A stretch of DNA of 64,000 nt from Mangrovimicrobium sp033283265 (lineage in GTDB: Bacteria > Pseudomonadota > Gammaproteobacteria > Pseudomonadales > Halieaceae), in NCBI GenBank assembly GCA_033283265.1, contig JAWMQN010000002.1, positions 620,001-684,000 of the forward strand, read 5' to 3'. Made by a program: the position numbers and the translations under genes. How positions within the stretch are numbered: position 1 is the stretch's first letter; each line of letters opens with the position of its first letter. Under the pieces are notes generated by a model. It was not told the origin of the DNA. It ran no database searches and saw only the letters and a list, made by a program, of their open reading frames with translations. Below are positions 54,863 through 61,987 of this stretch, piece after piece.

Positions 54863-56791
54863 TCATCTCGACACCTGCACCGCCGATTCGCTCGACAGAG
54901 GCAGCGCCAGCATGGCCATGCCGCCGCCACCCTGCCGGCTGCGAATGGAGAATCTGTAACCGAGCCGGGCACACAGCGCCTCGACAATGTGCAATCCGAG
55001 GCCGTGCCCGACGCCGGCATCGTCGCCCTGGGCAAAGGCCTCCAGGAGGGCCCCATCACGCCCCGCCGGAAATCCCTCGCCGCTGTCCAGCACGCAGATG
55101 ACACACTCGCCCCCGCGACGACGGCAACCGATGAGCACGCGCTCTCCCTTGCTGTGCTTGATCGCGTTGCTGACCAGGTTGCTGACCACCCGCACCGTCG
55201 CCAGCGGCTCGCCGAGCACGACCAGGGGAGAAGGCCTGCAGCGCAGGACCACCCCCTTCGCCCGGGCCTCCGCCTGGAACATGCGGATTACCGCGTCGAG
55301 CACCAGCTGGATCGGGAAGGGCTCGACGTGCGTTGTTACCGAATTGGCCTGCGCGACGGGCGTGAGTGCGGCCTCGTCCCGGGCGGAGTCGAGGTAGCCG
55401 GATACCAGTGCATCGAGGTACTCGATACTCTCGAGGGCTTTGCCCGCGCCACCACCCGCCCCCAGGGCCAGCTTCAGGCTGGCCAGCGGCTGGCGGATAT
55501 CGTGACTGGCACTGGCCAGTTGCAGGCTCTTCTCCCGCGCCAGGCGCAGGGCGTCCTCGCGGCCCTGTTCGGCGAGCCGCTGGGCGTCGCGGGCGCGCAC
55601 CTGCTCGGCGAGCGCCGCCATCTGTCCGGTCACGGCAAGGTCCCGCTGGCGCCTGATATCCACCGCCTGGTCCGCCATGGCCATGCCGAACATCAGCGCG
55701 TCGAAGAGAATGCCGGCCTTGGTGATATCGAAGCTGAGCGCCACCGGCAACACGCCGGTGACACTGTGGATGAGGCTGGTCGAGGCCGCGGCCAGGCACA
55801 TGCCGACCCAGCCGGCTATATAGAAGCGCGCGTAGCGCTGGCCCCGCAGCCGCGCATTCACCCCCGCGGCGAGGAAGATCAGTGCGCCAGCGCTACTCAG
55901 CCAGAAACCCGCCCGCTTGACCTGCAGGTCCTCCACCAGCAGGCCCCAGAGCAGCAGTGCGAAGGACAGGGCGATGATCGCCAGTATCGCCCGGTCGAAG
56001 CGCGGCGCCGTCTCCCAGGTGCGCAGGAACTGGCGGGCAAAGATGCCCGCGGTGACATTGATCGCCAGGCCCAGCGGCAGGGCGGCGAAGGCATTCCAGT
56101 GCGGGCTGTGCGGCCACAGGTACTGGAAACTCAACCCGTCCATGTGGAACACGTAGAGCGTGGCGGCGCCGAGGTAGACGCTGTAATGCAGGTGGATGCG
56201 GTTGCCGAGCAGCAGCCACTGGAACAGGCCGTAGACCAGCATCAGGCCCGCCGCGGTGTAGAAACCCGCCCCCTGGGCAACGGCACTGATGCGCGCGCGG
56301 GCGAAACTGTCCTCGCTCTCGATCGCCAGCGGCAGGAAGGTGGTGCCGCGGGAGCGGTAGCCGATCAGCAGTTCCGCGGGCTCACCCGGTGCAAGGGCCA
56401 GCGGCACGGCCAGCAGGCGGTAGTCGATCGGACGCTGGTCAAAGCTGCTGTTTTCATCGTTGTGCAGCAGGGTTTGCCAACCCGCTGCGCTGTGCAGGTA
56501 GACAGTGAGCTGGTTCATGAAGCGGGTGTTGAGGGCGAGGACCCAGTGGCCGGAACTATCCTGCGCCGCCGCCAGCGGCAGGTAGAGCCAGACCGTGCGG
56601 TGGGTGAAGCCGAAGTCGATCTGGCCGCCGTCGAGGGGCTGGAAATTCGCCGCCACACGCTCGCGCACCTGCTCCGGGGCCGTGACCACGGGAAGTTCGT
56701 TGAGTTCGAAACGCAGCTCGCCGCGCGGGTCTGCCGGGGCCGCGTCCCCGAGGAGCAGGGCCGCGCCCGCCGCGGGCGCCAGCAGCAGCAA
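54863..56791 (-). CDS. sensor histidine kinase with 7TMR-DISM sensor
   Basis: The protein has 642 residues. A periplasmic 7TMR-DISM extracellular domain occupies about residues 25-175 (RTVWLYLPLA, GYRSRGTTFLPLAIES), seven membrane segments follow to about residue 385, then a coiled-coil, an H-box (SASHDIRQPLASLKLAL) and an ATPase domain (VVSNLVSNAIKHSKG, LDSGEGF, GHGLGLHIVEAL). It is divergent from a NarL-type response regulator gene, probably its partner. No ATG is in frame near the N-terminus; TTG at 56791 is the nearest normal alternative start, and ATC at about 56827 sits behind GGGGG. The start is uncertain. Confidence 0.85.
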   Translation of the reverse strand: MLLLAPAAGAALLLGDAAPADPRGELRFELNELPVVTAPEQVRERVAANFQPLDGGQIDFGFTHRTVWLYLPLAAAQDSSGHWVLALNTRFMNQLTVYLHSAAGWQTLLHNDENSSFDQRPIDYRLLAVPLALAPGEPAELLIGYRSRGTTFLPLAIESEDSFARARISAVAQGAGFYTAAGLMLVYGLFQWLLLGNRIHLHYSVYLGAATLYVFHMDGLSFQYLWPHSPHWNAFAALPLGLAINVTAGIFARQFLRTWETAPRFDRAILAIIALSFALLLWGLLVEDLQVKRAGFWLSSAGALIFLAAGVNARLRGQRYARFYIAGWVGMCLAAASTSLIHSVTGVLPVALSFDITKAGILFDALMFGMAMADQAVDIRRQRDLAVTGQMAALAEQVRARDAQRLAEQGREDALRLAREKSLQLASASHDIRQPLASLKLALGAGGGAGKALESIEYLDALVSGYLDSARDEAALTPVAQANSVTTHVEPFPIQLVLDAVIRMFQAEARAKGVVLRCRPSPLVVLGEPLATVRVVSNLVSNAIKHSKGERVLIGCRRRGGECVICVLDSGEGFPAGRDGALLEAFAQGDDAGVGHGLGLHIVEALCARLGYRFSIRSRQGGGGMAMLALPLSSESAVQVSR

Positions 56792-56896
56792 CAGGGCGAG
56801 GCCGCAGCGCAGTACTTGATTGATGATTTGGAAACCCCCGTGCGGGAACCGCTATACTGCCTTCAACCAGCGTAGACCGCACCCGGGGCCCCCGCC

Positions 56897-57532
56897 ATGC
56901 AGCCAGTGCGCATCGTCATTGCCGACGATCACGCCATCATTCGCCACGCCCTGGCCGGCATGCTGGCCACCTTCCCCGGCGCCGAGATCTGCGCGGAGGC
57001 CGAGCACGGTATCGAGGCCATCGCCGCAGTCAAAGTGCACCAGCCGGACCTGCTGTTCCTCGACATCGCCATGCCCTACATCGGCGGCCTCGAGGTCTTC
57101 GACGAGGTCCACCAGTGGAGCCCGGCGACCCAGATCGCGGTGTTCACCGGCGTGCGCTCCGGCGGGGTTATGCGCGACCTGCTCGACCGCCAGCCCCTCG
57201 GCCTGCTGCTGAAGAGCACGCCACCGGAGGAGCTGCGCGCGGCACTCGGGAGTATCCTGCGCGGCGAACACTGGATCTGCGCGGAGGCGAGTGAACTGGC
57301 CCGGGAAACCAGCCCGCTGGCCGCACTCACCGCCCGGGAGCGCCAGGTCATGCAGCAGCTGGTCAGCGGCGCCAGCAACCAGCAGATCGCCGAGCGCTTC
57401 CATATCAGCGCGAAGACCGTGGACAACCACCGCACCAACCTCATGCGCAAGCTGGATGTACACTCCGCGGGGGCACTGGTTCAGATCGCCCTGCGCGAGG
57501 GCCTGCTCGGCAGCGACGGCCAGTCGACCTGA
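56897..57532 (+). CDS. NarL/FixJ-type response regulator
   Basis: The protein has 211 residues. The receiver domain shows IADDHAIIRHAL (acidic pocket), DLLFLDIAMP (phosphorylated Asp) and the conserved Lys in LLLKSTPP. The C-terminal LuxR-type DNA-binding domain is LTARERQVMQQLVSGASN followed by AERFHISAKTVDNHRTNLM. The divergent 7TMR-DISM kinase is the likely partner. A TATACT box lies about 45 bases upstream of the start. Confidence 0.92.
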   Translation: MQPVRIVIADDHAIIRHALAGMLATFPGAEICAEAEHGIEAIAAVKVHQPDLLFLDIAMPYIGGLEVFDEVHQWSPATQIAVFTGVRSGGVMRDLLDRQPLGLLLKSTPPEELRAALGSILRGEHWICAEASELARETSPLAALTARERQVMQQLVSGASNQQIAERFHISAKTVDNHRTNLMRKLDVHSAGALVQIALREGLLGSDGQST

Positions 57533-57547
57533 ACCTGCGGGCGGGCC

Positions 57548-59911
57548 TCAGTCGATAATGCTCTTGACCGCGAACACGTTCACCCCGGCGGCGAGCGCCT
57601 GCTGGTCGAGCACATTGAAGTCCACGCTGTACTCCCTGCCGTTGCGAAAGCTGATCAGGCCGGTGTAATCCTCGCCACTCACCCGGTAGCCCACCGCCGC
57701 CAGGCCGGGCAGAACCTTGAGGCCGTCCTCCACTTCCCGCTTCGCCGTGGCGAGAGCCTCATCGAGAGGCAGGCGGTCGAGTACGGCCTGGGCGTCGAGC
57801 TTCGCCTGGCTGGTTTCGGGGATGCGGTCGATATTCTCCGCCGCCAGCAGGATGTCGCTGGCCTGTGAGGGCGTCACCACATCGCGGTCGATCGGGTAGC
57901 GCTCGGTGACGGTGATCGTGCTGCCGGGGACATCGACCCGCACGGTGACCGTTACCGTGTAGTTGATCCGGCGCCGGTCGTAGACCTCGTAGAGCGCCTG
58001 GCGCAGGGCCTCGCGGACAGTGTCGTTATCCGCCTGCGCCGCCCTGTCGCGCAATTCCGCCAGCGCGCTGATGTAGGGAGCCACGGCGGAAGACGCCTGG
58101 CTGCGCGCCGACTTACCGGCGGACTCCGCCTTGCTCTCGATGGTGGCATTGGAGGGCACGCAGACGAGGACGCACTTCTGCCTGGCCTTGATCTCGCTGC
58201 GCACCCGCGACTTCACTGTCGAGTAGGCCTGACCCGGCACCGCCTGCAGTTTGCCAATGGCGGTCCCGGTGATGTCGGGAAGCGCCTCGCGCAGGCCGCG
58301 CAGGCTGAGCTCGAACTCGTAGTCGGCCAGCGCCTCGTCGAGCGCCGTGCGGGCCTCGTCGATCTGCCGCTCGACGTCGGCGAAGGCATCGTCCATCTCG
58401 CTGCGGACGAAATCACCGATGGCGGCATCGAGATCGACCCGGGCGGTGGTCACGCCGTCGCGCAGCTCCAGGCTGACCGGGAAGTCGACGCCGGCGTCGG
58501 ACACTTTGGCATACAGCGTCACGCCGTCGTTGTCGGCGTCGAGTTTGCCGTCGAGTGCGGCCCGGGGCAGCCGCGAGCGCCACTTGCCGCCGATCTTCAC
58601 CCGCAGCTTGCCCGCCGCGTTGGCGTTGAACTGCGCCTGCAGTTGCGTCTCGGGGAGGAAGGGGAACCAGTCCGGCTGCCAGGAGACATCCGGGGCGATG
58701 CGGGCGAAAAACCTGAGCCGCTGCTGGTCGAGGCTCTTCAGCGGCTGTACGTCGAAGTTGGCGCTGGCCTGCGCCAGGTCGAATTCGAACAGGCCGACGC
58801 CGAGTATGGCGAAGGCCACTTGCGCACTGCCGTTGAAGCCGGCGAAATAGCCGACCGGCGAGTCGAAGGGGTCGGCGAGGTCCACGTCGCTGAAGCTGGG
58901 TTCGCGGACGATGAACTCGCCGGAAAAATTCAGGATATCGAAGACCTTGATGCCGATCGACTTCTCCGCGGTTTCATAGGTGTGGCCGTAGAAGGCGGGC
59001 GCGCCGCCGAGGCCGTCGAGGGGCACGTAGGGCAGCAGGCCCTGGTCGGACTCGGCCTGGCCGCGGGTTTCGCCGAGGGCACTGCCAAAGCGATAGAGCA
59101 TCTGGTCCTCCGGGTCGAGGATCATCACCACCGTGGCGCCCAGCGGCGGCTGCAGGTTGACCACCGCGGAGCCGCCGCGGCGGTCGCCCACTTCCAGTTC
59201 GACACCGCTGAAAAGGTAGAACAGCAGGTAGTCGCGCTCGTTGATCAGGCGGATGCCGATATCCTCGATGGCGTTGATCTGCGCGCCCGTGTAAAGACCG
59301 ATCTCCGACCGCGCGGTGCTCAGGATGCCGACGTGGTCGGTGATCTCCCGGGGCAGCGTGCCGCCGCCCGCCAGCGTCAGCAGCTCGCCCTGCTCGTTGA
59401 AACCGAGTTGCAGGTCGGCACCGGTAAAGGCCTGGGCCTCGCTGTCATCGGGGCCCAGCGCCAGCGAGCCCTGCACGCGGACACTGTCCTCAGCCGGCAG
59501 CGGCGCACCGTTGGCCTGCAGGTTGTCCCGGGCGATGCGCTCGTTGACCAGGAACTCCGGGGTCAGGGTGAAGACGTCGTCCGACTCGAGGATGGCGCGC
59601 AGCGCCGGGTCGTCGGCGAAGCCCGCGGTGGTCAGCCGGCAGGGCTTCTGGCTACCGGGACACAGGGCACCGTCACCGCGGGCCCAGCCGAGGAAGGAGT
59701 TGATGCCCTGCGGCACGGCGTGGAAAGTCTCGTCGAAGTGCTGGTCGACCACCTCGATGGTGCAGGTAGTATTCGCCGGGCAGTTGTAGGCACCTGATTC
59801 GGTATGCACCGCGCCGCCCACCGGCACCGCGACCTCGATCCTGCAGCCCGCCAGTACACCGGTGACGGCGAGCATTAACCAGATTCCATGCGGACCGATT
59901 GTACGCAGCAT
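57548..59911 (-). CDS. large lipoprotein of unknown function
   Basis: The protein has 787 residues with a lipoprotein signal (VTGVLAGCRIEV, Cys at about residue 23). The next 80 residues resemble a divergent InlB-like B repeat (SGAYNCPANTTCTIEV, INSFLGWARGDGALC). The middle (about 150-480) is beta-rich and contains no motif I recognise. Residues of about 520-640 are charged and helical (DDAFADVERQIDEARTALDEA), followed by a C-terminal part with two strand-rich segments. The size and lipid anchor suggest an envelope or surface role. ATG at 59911 has GAGGGAAAT upstream. Confidence 0.7.
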   Translation of the reverse strand: MLRTIGPHGIWLMLAVTGVLAGCRIEVAVPVGGAVHTESGAYNCPANTTCTIEVVDQHFDETFHAVPQGINSFLGWARGDGALCPGSQKPCRLTTAGFADDPALRAILESDDVFTLTPEFLVNERIARDNLQANGAPLPAEDSVRVQGSLALGPDDSEAQAFTGADLQLGFNEQGELLTLAGGGTLPREITDHVGILSTARSEIGLYTGAQINAIEDIGIRLINERDYLLFYLFSGVELEVGDRRGGSAVVNLQPPLGATVVMILDPEDQMLYRFGSALGETRGQAESDQGLLPYVPLDGLGGAPAFYGHTYETAEKSIGIKVFDILNFSGEFIVREPSFSDVDLADPFDSPVGYFAGFNGSAQVAFAILGVGLFEFDLAQASANFDVQPLKSLDQQRLRFFARIAPDVSWQPDWFPFLPETQLQAQFNANAAGKLRVKIGGKWRSRLPRAALDGKLDADNDGVTLYAKVSDAGVDFPVSLELRDGVTTARVDLDAAIGDFVRSEMDDAFADVERQIDEARTALDEALADYEFELSLRGLREALPDITGTAIGKLQAVPGQAYSTVKSRVRSEIKARQKCVLVCVPSNATIESKAESAGKSARSQASSAVAPYISALAELRDRAAQADNDTVREALRQALYEVYDRRRINYTVTVTVRVDVPGSTITVTERYPIDRDVVTPSQASDILLAAENIDRIPETSQAKLDAQAVLDRLPLDEALATAKREVEDGLKVLPGLAAVGYRVSGEDYTGLISFRNGREYSVDFNVLDQQALAAGVNVFAVKSIID

Positions 59912-59972
59912 ATTTCCCTCGCATCCCTGCCCAAGCACTGGTCCAGTATCGACCGCCGGACAAGCGGCCTCC

Positions 59973-59995
59973 ATGAGGGAAATTCCTCATTTTTT
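59973..59995 (+). terminator. short hairpin with T-run ahead of the inositol-phosphatase-like gene
   Basis: ATGAGG (59973-59978) pairs with CCTCAT (59985-59990) and is followed by six T residues (59990-59995). The stem has only 6 bp. It lies 37 bases before the start of the plus-strand gene, so it would terminate or attenuate an upstream transcript. Confidence 0.3.
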
Positions 59996-60031
59996 CCAGC
60001 CGGCAAACCGGGCCGGTGATAAACTGGCGCG

Positions 60032-60847
60032 ATGGAGCTCCCCCACGACAAAATCCGCGCGATCATCGAAGAGACCGCCGCGGAGGAAATCCTGCCCCTG
60101 TGGCAGAACCTCGAATCCCACCAGATAGAACTGAAACGTGCCGACGACGCCGTGACAGTGGCCGATCGCGCCTGCGAGCAGGTCCTCGCCCGGCGACTCG
60201 CGGGTGTCCTGCCCGGTTCCGTGGTCATCGGCGAGGAGAGCGTGCACGAGACCCCCGCCCTGCTCGATGCCCTCACCGGCGACGCGCCGGTCTGGGTGCT
60301 CGACCCCCTCGACGGTACCAACAACTTCGCCGCCGGCGACGGACCGATCGCGACAATGGTCGCGCTGGTCCAGCGCGGCGAGACACTGGGGGCCTGGATT
60401 CACTACCCGGTGCGCCAGCAGACCCTGTGGGCCGAGCGCGGCGCCGGCTGTTTCCTCGACGGCAAGCCGGTACGGGTGCACGCCTTCGACGGCAGCAGCA
60501 ATGCGGTGAGCGGGGCGATGTCGGCCAAGTACCTGCCGGCCCACCTCATCGACACGGCGATCGCCGGCGCCAGCAGCGTCGGCCACCACTGGGCCAGCGG
60601 CTGTGCCGGCTTCGACTACCTGATGCTGGTCACCGGCAACTGCCAGTACCTGTTCTACTACCGCACCCTGGTCTGGGACCACGCCCCCGGCGTGCTCATC
60701 GCCAACGAGGCGGGAGCGGTCACCGGCCGCTACGACGGCAGCCCCTACCGGCCCGAGGCCGACGGCGTCGGGCTGATCTGCGCCAGTGACCGGCCGCTGT
60801 GGGACAGATTGCAGCGGACCCTGCTGCCGGCGAGCGAAACACGCTGA
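60032..60847 (+). CDS. inositol monophosphatase family protein
   Basis: The protein has 271 residues. The lithium-sensitive phosphatase motifs are visible: VIGEESVHE (metal Glu), WVLDPLDGTNNFAAGDG (metal Asp and Asp) and WDHAPGVLIANEAGAVTG (C-terminal Asp). Substrates could be inositol phosphates, fructose bisphosphate or PAP-like compounds (CysQ). The stop overlaps the start of the transpeptidase gene (TGATG). Confidence 0.88.
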   Translation: MELPHDKIRAIIEETAAEEILPLWQNLESHQIELKRADDAVTVADRACEQVLARRLAGVLPGSVVIGEESVHETPALLDALTGDAPVWVLDPLDGTNNFAAGDGPIATMVALVQRGETLGAWIHYPVRQQTLWAERGAGCFLDGKPVRVHAFDGSSNAVSGAMSAKYLPAHLIDTAIAGASSVGHHWASGCAGFDYLMLVTGNCQYLFYYRTLVWDHAPGVLIANEAGAVTGRYDGSPYRPEADGVGLICASDRPLWDRLQRTLLPASETR

Positions 60848-61410
60848 TGCTGCGCCGCGGTACCCTCCGCCTGCTGGCCCTGGTCGCGACCCTGTGCGCG
60901 CTGCCGGTATTCGCCCAGCCGCCCGCCGACCGGCCCTGGCTGCTGATCGATACCAGCGCGATGACCGTGTCCCTCATGCGCGGCGAGAGCGCGGTGACAG
61001 TCTACGAGAACATCGCCATCGGCAGCGGTGGCGCCAGCTGGGACAAGCGCCGCGGCGACGGCGCGACCCCGCTCGGTGAATTCGTCATCACCGAGATCCG
61101 CCCGAGCAGCCGCTTCGACCTGTTCATGGCCATCGACTACCCCACCATCCACCACGCCCTGCAGGCTCGGCAGCAGGGCGACCTCGACGCGCGCGACTTC
61201 AGCCGTATCGAGGCCGCCCACCGCGCCCGCCGGGCGCCGCCCCAGGATACGATCCTCGGCGGCCACCTCGGCATCCACGGCACCGGCGCCGGCAGCCTCG
61301 AGATTCACCGCAATATCAACTGGACCGACGGCTGTGTCGCCCTGACCAACGAGCAGGTCGAGGATCTCGCCAGCCGCATCGCCACGGGAACTTTTGTCAG
61401 GATACGCTAG
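60847..61410 (+). CDS. L,D-transpeptidase (YkuD domain) with signal peptide
   Basis: The protein has 187 residues with a signal peptide (about residues 1-23). The YkuD domain has HLGIHGTG and NWTDGCVALTN, the HG and S/T-x-G-C motifs that carry the catalytic His and Cys. It may cross-link peptidoglycan or attach an outer membrane lipoprotein to it. The next gene downstream encodes such a lipoprotein, 77 bases away. Confidence 0.9.
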   Translation: MLRRGTLRLLALVATLCALPVFAQPPADRPWLLIDTSAMTVSLMRGESAVTVYENIAIGSGGASWDKRRGDGATPLGEFVITEIRPSSRFDLFMAIDYPTIHHALQARQQGDLDARDFSRIEAAHRARRAPPQDTILGGHLGIHGTGAGSLEIHRNINWTDGCVALTNEQVEDLASRIATGTFVRIR

Positions 61411-61487
61411 ACTAACTGCGGTGCTGTGTGCCGTGAATCTGCACGGCAAAAGCATCAACCAAATTGGGTAATACCAGGGAGAATCCT

Positions 61488-61766
61488 ATGAAACCACTAT
61501 ACCGGGCAGCCGCGGCCGGCCTGATGCTCGCCGCTCTGGCGGGCACCACTGGCTGCGTCTCGACCGCCGACCTCGACAGCCTGCGCTCCGACATGCAGGC
61601 GGACATCGACCAGGCCAACGCTAACGCCAGCCAGGCCGCCGCGGACGCCGCCGCCGCGCGTGCGGATGCCGCCGCTGCCCGTGCCGCCGCCGAGGAAGCG
61701 CGCGACACTGCACAGGCCACCAACGAAAAACTGGATCGCATGTTCAAGAAATCAATGTACAAGTGA
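61488..61766 (+). CDS. Lpp/OprI-like outer membrane lipoprotein with alanine zipper
   Basis: The protein has 92 residues. The lipobox (LAGTTGC) is followed by a coiled-coil alanine-zipper region with repeated AAADAAAARADAAAARAA, and the C-terminus ends MFKKSMYK. This plan is that of OprI/Lpp, which is anchored in the outer membrane and may be bound to peptidoglycan through its C-terminal Lys. A strong CAGGGAGA ribosome binding site precedes the ATG. The L,D-transpeptidase gene upstream could provide the linkage. Confidence 0.88.
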   Translation: MKPLYRAAAAGLMLAALAGTTGCVSTADLDSLRSDMQADIDQANANASQAAADAAAARADAAAARAAAEEARDTAQATNEKLDRMFKKSMYK

Positions 61767-61774
61767 CGTCCAGC

Positions 61775-61804
61775 AATGCCGGCCAGCTTGACCTGGCCGG
61801 CATT
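61775..61804 (+). terminator. perfect hairpin after the OprI-like gene
   Basis: A 12 bp perfect stem (61775-61786 with 61793-61804, AATGCCGGCCAG and its complement) has a 6-base loop and starts 8 bases after the stop. There is no clear T-run, but it is a typical strong 3' structure for a highly expressed lipoprotein mRNA. Confidence 0.65.
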
Positions 61805-61987
61805 CCGGGTTTCCCCGCGCCTCCCCGCCCAGGCAAAAATCCCCCGGGCACTTGCCCTCCGGTACCGGCTAACCGATATACTGACGAACATATCCCGACG
61901 GGCGTGTAGCAGCGGGTGGCCCTTGCACACCGGAGCTCGCCTCCCGGAGAAAGTGCACTACAAAAATAAAGTTTCAGGAGATGTTCA

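Noticed and set aside
54860..56875. 671-codon plus-strand open frame opposite the histidine kinase
   Set aside because: It has no domain, Arg/Gln/Ala-rich shadow composition, and a clear kinase on the other strand.
59973..59995. A strong intrinsic terminator or riboswitch before the inositol-phosphatase-like gene
   Set aside because: Only a 6 bp stem with six T residues is present and no riboswitch aptamer is recognisable, so it is listed as a low-confidence hairpin only.
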